Below, one piece after another: positions 23,030 to 34,783 of a stretch of DNA of 64,000 nt. Under the pieces are notes generated by a model, which ran no database searches, was not told the DNA's origin, and worked only from the letters and a program-made list of their open reading frames with translations. The stretch is taken from NCBI GenBank assembly GCA_029204225.1, contig CM055102.1, positions 1,510,854 to 1,574,853 on the forward strand, in the 5' to 3' direction. The position numbers were made by a program, and so were the translations under genes. Source of the DNA: Diphasiastrum complanatum (Eukaryota; Streptophyta; Lycopodiopsida; Lycopodiales; Lycopodiaceae). Each line of letters begins with the position of its first letter. Position 1 is the stretch's first letter.

Positions 23030-25786
23030 ATCATGACTTCTACCGATACTTCCCAGTCTCCGTGCTATACTATCCATCGTGATATTCCAACGGACATCAT
23101 GATCTTTCCTAGCACAAGCATGGTCACTCAGTATATGACCCTTGCGGAGGCTCTGCTCACTGCAATGGGTATCTATGAGAGAGTCTTTTCCAGTAGAATC
23201 AATATGGATTTCATTACTCTTGCCTTTAGTACGTGGAAGGAAGAGAAATCCAAATTTTATGACTTTTCAGAGAGCACCACACAAGGTGCACATCATTGAG
23301 GCCGCCCTTGCAGCCATAGGTATAGCATCTAGTACACAGGCCTCACCCAATCAAAAGTAGGAAAAATAGGCCAACAAGCCATACATTGACATCACCAATG
23401 ATTTGCACTAGACCAATGACGGATACCTCCTTGAAGCCACTAAGTTGTCATACACAATGCTGCCCAACTACTGAATAACTTCTTGATGGTTGGCAACCTC
23501 AAGAAAACCGCATCACATCACAGATCCTCCATAGGATAGTGGAATTTTATGCCAAGTTGGCCAAAGTACCTCTTGAATCATATAATTGGTTCAAGACTGT
23601 TTTTGGTGAGCTCAAACGAGCTATTAAGGCCAATACTAAGCAGCAGTTTGTTGTTGGCTCTTTATTGTCTCTTCTAGCCACTTCTCACCTAGAAAACAAA
23701 ATTCATGGTTTCCACCTAGATTCTATGTTTTCGGTCTACGAAGAAGCACCAGCCGAGTTGTCTCACCAAGCCTCGAGTTCCCATGGTCTTCGTCGTCCAT
23801 GCAACGAGATTGTCATTCCTGACTCACCTTCCGCATCACAATGTCGCACTAGGCATACATCGTCAACTACGCTTCCACCCCCTGCTATTGTTCGCACTGA
23901 GCTTCCCATTCCCCCTGCCTCTAATGCTTCCCTTGCCTCTACTTTCACACAAGGACAGTCTGTGACCATTGGGACTACCATTCTCATCACAGCTGCCCAG
24001 ACTGCCACACCCCCGCACACCGAAGCCACTTCACCAAACATGCAGTTTTTCATGGATATGTTTGATGATTCCGACCTCCTTGGGGCCACCGAATTTTTTG
24101 AAATGCCCCAGAGCCCTACGCCCTTTGAACTCCAATCCCCTATAAGAGGATTCGAACAGATCCATGAAACTACTATTAGTGTTGAAGACATAAGCCAACA
24201 ACCTCCCACTGAAGATAGCCTAGCCGCACTTCGGGTTGACCAAGCTGTGAAATCACCGAAGCAGTTCGATGCCACAGTGCTTGAGGGTTTCAAAGAAGAA
24301 GACATTTTTGAAGAAGAAGAAGTACTGGAACCTATTCCACGCCAACCAAAAATAGTATCATCAAGTCCTTCTACTACTAACACCTCCACGATAGTAGATT
24401 CTGGTGATGCTCTTGGTTTGGTCTCAAGCCTTGTGCAAGTGATCCAGTCTATGATCGATAAGAAGAAAGAAATGGAGCAGAGAATTTCAGATATGGGATC
24501 TGAAAACACTCTGATCAGCCAGAAGATTGTCAAGCTGGATCGAGAGTTGAAAATTGCCAAACAACATGAAGACAAGTTTGAAGTTGAAAAGAAGTTGGCC
24601 CAGCAATAGACTGATCGTCTGGAAGAATCAGCTCTCTGCAAAATGCCCTGACAACCACACAAGATTAGGTGGATAAGGCCATGTAGGATGCAAAATAATA
24701 GGTGCAACTATTGAAGAGTTGTAGATGGCGGAACAAGATCACACACATCTTCAAGGTGAATTGGATGCGACCACCCTTGAGCGTGATGTTTATCTTCAAA
24801 TGCAAATACCAGATCATCCGGTCACACCGATAGAGATCGCATATTTGTTCAAGAAAGTAGAAAGATACAAAGTGGCCCTTCAGGGATTCCAAGGCCGCTT
24901 TGATAGATTCAAAGGAGTAGCTTCAAGCAAGTTGGCAAAGGCTAAAGAGACCATCACTGCCTATGAAAAAGCAGCTGCTCAGGTGTTGGAAATCGGACCA
25001 CAAATCTAAGTGCCGGTCATGCCGCAATTCTTCCCTCCGTGCCAAGAAGATGTACAAATGGATACATGGTTAGATTCGAGCATGGACCAGGGGGGAGCTC
25101 CAGAACTTATAGAACCACCACCAATTTTACCGGCAATGCAAGTGGGTCCATCCTCATCAAGAACCACATCTTTATTCAGAAGGCCCATCAGCATCGAGGA
25201 CCAAATCCAGACCTTCTTAAAGCAACATCTGCATGAGTCCTCGCATGGTGGATGGGTTTTAAAATTTAAGACCTCCGAGATAGAGACCGGCAAAGAGTGA
25301 GACAAAATACCTGTATTGGGAGAGCAGCCGACATGGAGAATTACAATTTTTGAGAAAACTCCGAAATCAATTAGGAGTTACGTCACCAGCCCTCGTCAGT
25401 TGCAGGTCGATCTCTATTAGGTGCCAATGCCGCGAAGAAATAAATGGAAAGATTTGGGATTGGCTATGGACAAAATCACCATCCATACGTCTAATTGGCC
25501 AATCATCCATTAGCCCTACAACTAGACAATTTCAATGGATTTCCACCGGGCTTTACAAGCGTATAAGAGAGAGTATGTCCACTCTCTAGATCCAACAGTG
25601 CGACAATCGGCACTATTTGCGAAAGATCTAACTCTGTTGGCGTCAGTGGCAACCAGATGGGACGATTGCCTCTCTACTATGGCATTCGATCCAAATAAGC
25701 CGATGGTCTCAGAGAATATCAAAGATCAGTTGTTGGTTGTTCGTTTATACTTTCGTGCAAATTACCCCCAATTTAGTCTTGTATGA
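23030..25786 (+). pseudogene. Gypsy 2 extra 3' ORF (N-domain, S/T/P linker, coiled coil)
   Basis: Begins at an ATG at 23033 (MTSTDTSQSP), homologous to the start of the gypsy 1 3' ORF. Main open pieces: 23033-23299, 23539-24609 (356 residues), 24725-25009, 25010-25300 and 25535-25786. After the N-domain, residues coded at about 23810-24030 are Ser/Thr/Pro rich, 24280-24340 is acidic, and 24421-24609 plus 24725-24990 form a Lys/Glu/Gln heptad-like coiled coil. A further tail has KTSEIETGKE and RLYFRANYPQ. If joined it would be about 900 residues. No catalytic, zinc or membrane motif is recognised. It could be a captured host gene or an env replacement; neither can be shown here. Confidence 0.6.
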
Positions 25787-25789
25787 TTG

Positions 25790-28700
25790 TAGGAATCTCA
25801 TCATTTTCATTTGTACTTTCTTCTTCCATCATTTCGACATCATTTCGAGTTTGGATGAGTGGTTTAGGTTATTCCAAAACATCGCCAAAATTGGGTATTC
25901 GTCGTGTGTATCCAATTCAACAATATTTTTTTCCTTCAAACACGCGTCGTTTTCTTGCATTAAGTTGGATCACATACCACCATCTTGGTTCTATTCGATC
26001 TGGATGGAATATAATCTGCCAAAGAATTAAAAAAAATTAAGTTAGTATTATAAGATTGATACATAAATAATTGGATTGCGAATATTAATGACATTGAAAT
26101 TTTAGAGTCTCACTTGTTCGCAATGTCTTGGGAATACTAAAGTGTCATGAGAGTCGATCGATATACATTTTGTTGAGTCGATTTGAAAAACTTTGAGTTA
26201 TCATTTCTAATCGTGGTGTTGCTTCCACGATAGATGACCTTAAACCATTTTACGTCAAAAATAAATTATTTGTCGTTAGTCTCGTAATCGATTTCATAAA
26301 TATGTTGCAATGTGCCGACATAGTCTAGGTCACCCAAAATGATATTAGGGTCTCTCGCACTAGAACGACTCTCTTGTTGAAAGTTGGCCATTATTCCACA
26401 ATCGTATGTACGTCGCTTGTTGTCAACTCTCTCAACATGGTAATGGTGTCCATATGCCCACATGGCAGTGTATGATGTATACTAAAACACAAGAAAAAAA
26501 CAAATGTGTGTAATTAGAAATACTATTTATATATTGAGTAGTACAAAAACAAAACTTTACATAAACAATATTACACTAACCTTCCATCCACATTCGCGAA
26601 CAAATTCCCATTCTAATTTGGTCACTTCTTTTCCGTTTTCGAATGCTTTTAGCATCATATCAAAAACCCATTCACGAGAGCATTTTGAAGGTAAAGGCTC
26701 CAAAGGTTCGTCATTCTCCACGCCCTTCTTCTTCTTCGATTGATATTTCTTCTTTGTTTCAATGTTATGTTTCTTTCCTTTTTGGCTTCTTCATACCTTG
26801 GAATCCACTTTTCCATTTGTCCACAATTATATAATATGAATGTGTCAATTTTCTCTTTTAATTGAGGTGAAAGTCTTTTTTGCACACCATTTCCTTGTGG
26901 TACTTCACCCTTAACACATTCATCTTCTTCTTCACACCACATTTTTGGACTCGTAGGATGCAATTGTGAGATTATTTCGGTGATATAAATCAAAGATTCC
27001 TGTACAAGCCTACTTTCTGCAATGCTACCTTCTGGCCTTGCCTTTTGTCTCACAAAGCCCTTCAAAACTTTTATAAAGCGCTCAAGGTAGAACATCATCT
27101 CGTGTGCATAGGTCTCGCAATCGATACTTCTTCAACCAAATGCACTAGAAGATGAACTTGTATATCCAAAAAGGAAGTTGGAAAATCTCTTTCCAACAAA
27201 CATACCATTTCAATCATTTGGATTTTCATGGAATCCAATGCACTATTTTTTATTTCTTTTGAGGAAATCCACCTGCAAGATTGATAGTACATTAGCTTGT
27301 TTAACACATAAAAAAATTAAAATATCACATATTTGTACAAGTGCTTAAAAAAATATACAAACCTAATCATCGATGACAAATTGTAAAGCGTATTTCGTAC
27401 GTCATTGTTGAAGAGACCTCGAATAAAAAGTGGAAGTATGAATTGCAACATCTTATGCCAATCATGTGATTTCAATCCACTTAATTTACCATCATTGGTA
27501 AATGACTTGATAAAGAATGTGCATAGCCTGTTGGAGTTCTCATTTGTTTTATGACATGTTTAACATATGAGAGTTGCTCTTTTGTAAGAATCCACGGCAC
27601 GCTAGGTAGAATCTCATCTCCACCTTCGGTGTATTGAATCCAATAGGGTCTTTTCACATCGGCCGCTTGTAGATCTTAACGAGCTGCGGAGTTGTCTTTT
27701 ATGCCAATGATGTGGTTCCATAAGGATTCACCGACGTTTTTGAATATGTGCATAGGATCCAATAGATGGTTTATCAATAAATTCCTCCAGTAGGGTAATT
27801 TATGAAAAATAGACAACCGTTTCATACCATCAATGGATTCATTCTATGAAGAATTAACGTCGTGATGTTTAAGCGATTCACCATGCCATTCCGCTACTCC
27901 CATGCGTGGGGGTGGTGGTGTAGTTAGAGGATTATCTCCTCGCCCTCCAAAAAATCGCCTATTCAACCTTTGAAAAGGATGATCAAGTGGCAAGTATTTG
28001 CGATGATTTTCGTACACCACTTTTTTTTAACATATTTGTGCTATGTCGACCCTCCAAAAGTGGTCCACAAATATAACATGCATTCTAACCCGATGTGGTT
28101 AAACCTGCATAGTTCATAAACCAAATTAAACATAAGCTTAGTTAAATATACTCAAACGTTAAACCCTAAAACGGATTAAACCTAAAACGTTAGATACCTG
28201 AATATTCGCTTAAATCGAGGTAGTCATGCATCGTCCACATTAAAATTCCACAAAAAGAAAAGAAGATTAACTTAATGTAAATATGCTATAAAGTATAATA
28301 GTTGTGTTATGCGTTAAGTACCCGAATAAAGTTGTCACGCTACGATCACTCCATTTCTATGTTGCTTGAAGGTTTAGAATAAGAATTGACGTAGCTAGTC
28401 TCGAAATGGATGCTCCAGGATATAGAGGAGTGTTGCGTCCTTGCGCAATAGAATCTCATCTTCATCCATCTCAAATTGTTCGTGATATCCATTTTCATCA
28501 GAAGATGCATGCATATCATCATTCTCATTTGTTTCAAAGTAAGATTCAAACATGTTGTGCATTGCTTCATCATGTTGCACCTCATCATCATAATCATTAG
28601 AATCAAGTTGATTATTCTCTTTTCCAATTGTGTTTGCCTCTTCAATTTGTTTTATTTTTTGTTTTCTCATGTCTATCAAAACTTGATGTTGATTGTAACT

Positions 28701-28990
28701 AAACACAGATGGATCAACTCCATGGAATGGCATTCGATGTATTGGCTACACAAATGAAACAAATTTCATAAGTGACATATATAGATTGACGAAGATTATA
28801 ATAAAAAACAATCATATAAAATTAACAAACCTCAACGTCTTCCAAATTCGATGGTAAACCTTCTTCTTTTCGTCCAAACTTCCACAAATGATTTTCAACA
28901 ATGCGTCTTTCATGCATCTTTTGTCCATCACACTTGAGGCATGTGCACCATATTTTATTTTGAAAATAATTTCTGTACGAGAAACAAAAA
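25790..28990 (-). pseudogene. Tnp2-like CACTA transposase
   Basis: Minus strand, with introns and decay. In order: Transpos_assoc domain (about 28980-28830, WCTCLKCDG then HLWKFG), a likely intron 28830-28750 (GT...TGTGTAG), an acidic exon (28749-28395), NTPLYPGASISRLA and KWSDRSVT near 28440-28330, then the Transposase_21 core near 28090-27450 (KKVVYENHRKYLP, LPYWRNLLINHLLDPMHIFK, NVGESLWNHIIG). DUF4218 follows at 27460-26960 (LPLFIRGLFNNDVR, ERDFPTSFLDIQVHLLVH, KARPEGSIAESRL) and DUF4216 at about 26460-25900 (HIYEIDYET, VKWFKVIYRG). This domain set is diagnostic of plant CACTA Tnp2. Several stops and shifts. Confidence 0.88.
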
Positions 28991-29403
28991 TCAAGTACAT
29001 GTCACTTTAGCACAATTTTTTAGCTTATAATAACAAAGTTTTTATGAACAAGAACACATGCATGTTTATTACTTACCCTGTTAACTTGAATACTGTCTTC
29101 ATCGCTAGACTAATCTGAATGTGATTCATCTTGTTGTGATAAACTGCATATATGCACAGGTACAAAACACAAATAACATAAAATTATTGTATGATTCTAA
29201 TGTTTTAATTTTTAGATATACCTATTCTTATACATTGTCACTTACATGATTCTTATGCCAATCTTGGTGCAGGTTTGAGCTCTACATGCATATATCTCTC
29301 CTTTTGTTAACACAGGTATGAAAGTCCCACTCCAATATGTATTAAAGTTCTGTAATCGATTTTCTTTTCTACTTCATTTCAATATATTAGGAATGTAGTA
29401 ATC
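28991..29403. other. Intergenic region between the divergent CACTA genes
   Basis: About 400 AT-rich bases between the two gene starts, possibly a two-way promoter region or an upstream intron. No subterminal repeat array of the usual CACTA kind is obvious. Confidence 0.35.
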
Positions 29404-30250
29404 ATGTCGGGGTCAGACAGTGGTGAAAGCTCAAGAGACTTTGTAAAAGATTTATATGAATAATTAACTCCCGAGCAAAGAACACAACTGCAACATATGC
29501 TTAGCCAAAATGAGGGTGGTCCCTCACAAGAGGCCGCGGCTCCCGGCCCCACCAAAGAGTCATCCACAAATCCTTATTGTGACGTGGATCCTCAAGGCAA
29601 TATAATTGTCAATAGAAAAGGAAGGGTAGTTTTGGACGGACTCTATTCTTTATGCCAATGTCATTTTGGCGACATATTATTTAGTAAATGGTCCGAACAA
29701 CTTGCCGCTGATAAACGACAAGTTATTGGTACCATTCGTGATGAATTCCAACAAGAAGAGGAATTCAAGGAGAAGGAAATTCATAAGCATATGAGCTTAT
29801 GGATTAGGCATCGTCATGATATGGCATGACGAGCTTATAGGGACGGGCAATCCAAGCCTTCGTGGTGTTCAAGAAGTGATTGGAACCGTGTAAAAGTGGA
29901 TGAACAAACACCGGATAAATACAAGATTCAGAAAGATGTTGCGGCCGCTAGGATGCATGGGATAGGCAATCCTAGGTTGGGCTCGAGCGGAAAGGCAGGA
30001 TTGCAAGCAAGCATGGTAAGTGAACTTACACTACTCTTATAGTTTATCTTTGATTTTATATGCTTTTATTATTTAATATGCATTATGACTAGCTGCTTCA
30101 ACGTAGCCCTAAATTAATTCCAATTTCAATTGAATGCATGGATAGTTGGCGGACTATGGACGTCTGCCAACTAAGGAGGAGTACGAATTTGCCTTTAGGG
30201 AATCGTACAACGCATCAATCGACAAACTAAAGAGCGAATGTCATCCTCCA
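29404..30250 (+). pseudogene. Transposase_24-like (TnpA-type) CACTA protein
   Basis: Starts at the ATG at 29404 (MSGSDSGESSRDF). In-frame TAA at 29461 and TGA at 29827. Recognisable parts: NPYCDVDPQGNIIVNRKGRVV, IRDEFQQEEEFKEKEIHKHM, WSRS/WNRVK-like strings, YKIQKDVAAARMHGI. Exon 1 ends at ATG|GTAAGT (about 30014), and exon 2 (about 30146-30250) reads LADYGRLPTKEEYEFAFRE and ends at AAT|GTAAGT. This order fits the plant Ptta/En/Spm Transposase_24 family; the exon-intron reading is inferred. It points away from Tnp2. Confidence 0.7.
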
Positions 30251-30262
30251 AATGTAAGTACT

Positions 30263-32267
30263 ATTAATTAGCAGTTTTTTGAAAACTAGTCAAATTTTGT
30301 GTAGCGAGTTGGATTTGATAGCTATCCTCAAAATTTTTTGGTCCAGATCTTGTTGTGGGCTGTAGGAACTCTTTTCACACGTGTGAGGCCATACAACTTT
30401 GGTTTTGACTGAGAAATTTCAAAAATTTGTAGAATTTGACTCACATACCCAATTTGAGTGATTATTAGTGCAAAATCAAGCATTTTCTATAGTGAATCTA
30501 ATCCCTTGCTTAGTTCTTGGATTAGATCAACCAAAAAATTAAAATTGAAGCTTGAATTAGGTGCACTAATTGATCTTCTCTGATTTTTTGAGTGTATGTT
30601 GAGGTTGAAGAGAGAAATTGCTAAAAATCATAGATTAAGGAGTGATTTTGCAAGTTTGAGACTAGAATCTAAATTTTCATCATTCTAGATTGGTTCATGA
30701 GTGATAGGATTGAGTCTATAAGCTTTCTAAATTGCTAGAAGGTTTCAGTTTCAGATCTCTTAGAGAAACCATAAGAGTTTCTAGTGTTTTTTCACATTCA
30801 AAAATGGCATCAATGGGTGGTTTTTTGCTTGAAGCTAGTGAAAGACTTACATCCACTAATTATGCTACTTGGATAGTTCGAATGGAGTCTTTGCTTGTAC
30901 TTCATGATCTTTGTGGCATAGTACTTGAGGTGGAAGTAGAACCTCAAGGAGGAGTTGAATTGGCTAAGTACAAAAAGAGATGTAGAGTTGCATTACATTG
31001 CACAAAAATGAATGTAAGTAATGAACTTTTGAAAGAAATCCCATCTTGTACCAAATCCAAAGAGGCATGGGATTCATTAAAAGCCATTTATGGATCCAAG
31101 AACACTTCAAGGATACTCATGCTTAGGAATCAAATCCTTCAAAGCATGAAAGGAAGCAATGAAAGTGCCCAAAATTATGTCTTTAGGATCAAATCTTTGA
31201 ATAAGGAGTTGTCTTCTATAGATGATGAATTAGTTCAAATCATGTTGAATGGATTGGGAGATGATTATTTCAATCTTGTTCAAACCTTTGCTATTCAAGA
31301 TTCACTTCCTAGAATTGAAAAACTTCAAAGTGTGTTTTTTAGTGAGGAGAGTAGAATGCTTCAAAAGTAGGATGAGTTCCTTATCTTTGAATCATGGTGA
31401 TGAAAAAGCTAACTTTTCTTTGAAAGGCAAGAAGAAGAAGTTTCCATCCAAGAAGACTCAAGACAGGAGATGGAGAACAAAGATAGAGCATCAAGTTCCA
31501 AAGGCAAGAGCAAGAAGGACAAGAAGAAGCTAAAATGTTTCTTTTGTGAAAAAAAGGGACATTTTGCATCTGAGTGCTACAAGAAGAAGAATGCCCAAGA
31601 GAAGGACAATCAAGGAAATCTTGTGCTTGAGGAGGAGGAAGAAGCAATCTATCTTTGATGGTATCCTCACCACAAACATCTACTCAAGACACTTGGTGGA
31701 TTGATAGTGGGGCAAGCTCTCACATGACTCACCAAAAAGACTACTTTTCTAATCTACTTTCTTACAATAGTTCTAAGAGATTTATCTTCATTGCAAGTGA
31801 TCAAGAATGTGAGATTGTAGGTGTTGGATCCATTCCTTTATGTCTAGGATCATCTAAAAAAGTAGATCTAGACAATGTTCTTTATGTACCTTCAATTACA
31901 AAGAACTTGTTGAGTGTAGGACAACTTATGGATAGTGGATTAGATGTACATTTCAAGCATGGAACATGTTCTATCTTGAAAGATGAAAAATGTATTGCTA
32001 GTGGTTTCAAGCAAGGGAGGTTATTCAAATTGGATGCTAATGTGATGGTTGGAAGTGTGAACATGGCAAGGGAGGAGCTCACTCAAGTGGAATTATGGCA
32101 CAAAAGGTTAGGCCATCCTAACTACAAAGCTATGGAGACCATGGTGACAAAGGAGCTAGCAAGAGGACTTCCCAAAACCATATCTAAGTGTGGCAAGCTT
32201 TATGAAGCTTGTGGACTCTCCAAATCTCATAAGCTTCCTTTCAAGAGATCTTTGATAAGATCTAACT
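30263..32267 (+). mobile_element. Copia B, truncated at both ends
   Basis: Leader (about 30270-30800, with a CACACGTGTG palindrome at 30378), gag, zinc knuckle, protease and GAG-pre-integrase; then the element stops at 32267, where the LTR of copia C starts in the middle of the codon series SLIRSN. No LTR or primer site of its own remains. Confidence 0.8.
30804..32267 (+). pseudogene. Copia B gag, protease and GAG-pre-integrase
   Basis: ATG at 30804 (MASMGGFLLEASERL), same start as in copia A and C. Gag body with NYATWIVRMES and ILQSMKGSNESAQNY to 31368, where a TAG/frameshift falls; Lys-rich linker; zinc knuckle CFFCEKKGHFASEC at 31536-31577; protease WWIDSGASSHM near 31690; then LWHKRLGHPNYKAM and CGLSKSHKLPFKRS, where one Cys of the HHCC finger partner pair (LYEACGLS) is altered. 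Integrase core is missing. Confidence 0.9.
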
Positions 32268-32879
32268 ATTAAAAATTTGAAAATTCTATCTAATGTTGTG
32301 AGTATGGGTCCTAAAAATGCCAAAGATGAATTGAGCTCTTTTGGCTTAGTAAAGACCCATCTTAGAATAAAATATTCAAGATAGGTAGAAGTAGAAACTC
32401 GAACTACCATAGGAATTGCCATTTGTACTTTACATGCCACATTTAATGCATGAAAAGACTAGGTGGCACAATTAGACATAGTGAGGGGACTTGAATAAGT
32501 CTAGATAGTTTGAGAGGTGGATTCACAATTCCAATTCAACTCAAAATAGGAGAAGAGTCCATGGATCTATATATATGTAATGTACTCTCATTGAGAAAAT
32601 GATGAAAATTGTGTGTAATGCAAATTTGGAGACAAGCTCTTTGTGCCCTCTCTCTCTCCACGAGTTTTGTACTTGCTATTTTCTCTCTCTAGCCGAGTAG
32701 AGGCATTTATGATGCTTAGTCTTATGTTTTGTTGACAGATCTTGCTTGTAACACAATAATATTGCTTGTATGATCAGCTTTCCTATTGACAACCAATGCT
32801 AGTCTGATCTTTATGGCGTTATTGAGCCTAGGAGATCAAAAATACATGTGTAGGGCGTCCCACACATGTGAATTCAGCA
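32268..32879 (+). repeat. Copia C, 5' LTR
   Basis: Ends ...ATTCAGCA at 32879 directly before a primer site. Its start aligns with the sense-strand start of the family A LTR (AATTGAAAAAGATTATC versus ATTTGAAAATTCTATC here), and the end also matches (GGAGATCA, CACA.GTGTGA). It is thus a diverged relative of family A. TATA-like TATATATATG near 32568. Confidence 0.75.
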
Positions 32880-32892
32880 TGGTATCAAAGCC
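32880..32892 (+). other. Primer-binding site of copia C
   Basis: TGGTATCAAAGCC, one base from the canonical plant copia initiator-Met site, directly next to the LTR. Confidence 0.92.
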
Positions 32893-33635
32893 TACCTAAG
32901 TTTTACAAGCAAATCTAATCAAAAAGTTTGCAGATCTGATCAAATCTCAAGCTAGAAATTGTCTAGATTTTACTTTCTAGCTAGTTTGCAGTTTCCTGGT
33001 GATTTAAAGCTTCAAACCACATTGAATGGGCCAGATCAGGTACTGTATGGAATTTCAAGTGCTGGCACGTGTGACATCTGCCCATTTTCAGATTGGTGGC
33101 TATCTCTCACCTTAGATCCAAATTTCTTGCAAATTAGCCCACTAGAAAGCTAGAAATGTGCAAAATCTGATGCAATTTGAATCATGATAGTTGGATAATC
33201 CAATCAGAAGTTATAAGCTTTTGAAGAGTCATAGGTAGGGTGGCTAGACCTGTGGCAAATCGTGTGTACATGTCATTTATTGCTTGAATGATCACAAAAA
33301 TCATCCAGAAGCTGCACAATCTCATCTAAATGTGATTTAGAAAAAATTTGTAGGTTCTAGGCAAATTGTTTCATACAAATAGATTGTATTTGAGCCAATT
33401 TGACATTTTTTTAATATTTCACATGTGTGAAATTCAGATAACCATAACTTTTGCTATACTTCATCTTTTTTTATGTTTTAAATTTTGTTTTAGAGAGATT
33501 GTCAAGCTAGTGAGATCTATCTCACAGTTTTTTGTTTAGTCTTACATAGGATTTGGTTTTGTACCCTTGATTGGTTCCTATAGTGAGAAGATAAGCAATT
33601 CTTTCATCCATCTTTTTTGATCTCCATCATTCTTT
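32893..33635 (+). other. Copia C leader
   Basis: About 740 bases of untranslated leader with GCACGTGTGA near 33064. Partly alignable to the family A leader (for example CTTTTGAAGAG and the region near 33360). No gene. Confidence 0.7.
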
Positions 33636-34783
33636 ATGACTTCAATGGGTGTCTTTCTATTAGAAGCAAGTGAAAGATTGTCAACCTCCAATTACTCAAT
33701 TTGGAAGGTTAGAATGGAATCTGTCTTAATACTACAAGATGTGATGGATATTGTACTTGGCATTGAAGAAGAACTACAAATTCCTCAAGGAATTCCAAAG
33801 TACAAAAAGAGAGCCAGGATGGCTCTGCATTATATTAAGATGAATGTCTCAAATGACATCTTAAGAGAAATTGGTGCTTGTACTAATGCCAAAGATGTTT
33901 GGGATACTCTCAAGTCTATCTATGAGGCAAAGAATACTTCTAGACTTCTAACACTAAGAAACCAAAATTTTCAAGTGTACAGAGAAGTGATGAATGTGCT
34001 TCAGGTTATGTAATGAGAGTTAAAGACCTCCATAGAGAATTGTCATGCATAGGAGACTCCATCAACCAAAATGAACTTGTTCAAGTCATACTTAATGGGT
34101 TAAAGGAGGAATATGACAACCTTGTTCAGAGTTATGCCATTAAGGAGGAGCTACCAAGTTTGGAAGCACTCCTAAGTGTGCTCATTTTTGAAGAATCAAG
34201 ACAAGAGTATAAACTCTTGAAAATGGAGAGACTGTCTCTCAACATTGATGGTAAAGCTCTCTTTACCAAAGACAAGCACAAGACAAGAAGTAAGAATCAA
34301 CACCAATCCTCTTCAAGTAAGAACAATCTTATTTCCAAGGAGAAAGGAGATGAGGATGAGTCCTCTCAAGCTTCCACATCCAAGAAGAAGAAGAAAAACA
34401 TCAAGTGTTTCTTTTGTGGCAAGAAGGGGCATTATGCCACCAATTGCTTCAAGAAGAAGAGTCAATTCAAGCAAGCCAACATTTTTAATGAAGAAAATGA
34501 AGATGCTCATGCAAGTGATGGAGAGGGATCTCTTATGGTCTCAAATTTTTCTTCATCACCTTTCAAGAAGGATGGTTCTTGGTATATCGACAGTGGAGCT
34601 TCCTCACATATGTGTAGTTCCAAGCATTCTTTTTCATCCATGTCACCTTATGAAGGAGCCAAGAAGTCCATCTACACAGCAAATGATCATGAGTGTGCTA
34701 TTGAAGACATAGGGACCATTCCCTTAAAGCTTTCTTCATCAAAAGTTCTTTCTCTGTCTAATGTACTTTTTGTTCCCAAGTAA
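33636..34783 (+). pseudogene. Copia C gag and protease
   Basis: ATG at 33636 (MTSMGVFLLEASERL). One frameshift at about 34010, between NVLQVM and MRVKDLHRELS. Zinc knuckle CFFCGKKGHYATNC at 34405-34446; protease WYIDSGASSHM near 34580-34612; the frame ends at a TAA at 34781-34783 (VLFVPK then stop). Very close to copia A (NELVQVILNGL, YAIKEELPSLEAL). Confidence 0.93.

Larger units (their letters stand above)
25787..30262. mobile_element. CACTA (En/Spm) transposon relic
   Basis: Two transposon genes in divergent orientation: Tnp2-like transposase (minus, about 28990-25790) and Transposase_24-like protein (plus, 29404-30250). No CACTA terminal inverted repeats were found; the left side joins gypsy 2 and the right side runs into the leader of copia B, so both ends are lost. 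Confidence 0.8.

Noticed and set aside
23763-24707. Long open frame of 314 residues on the minus strand.
   Set aside because: It is antisense to the gypsy 2 3' ORF, Ser/Trp-rich without motifs, and arises from the S/T/P-rich codons of the other strand.
26504-26834. Plus-strand Ser/Phe-rich open frames.
   Set aside because: Shadows of the Tnp2 region, whose DUF4218 and flanking sequence on the minus strand is clear.
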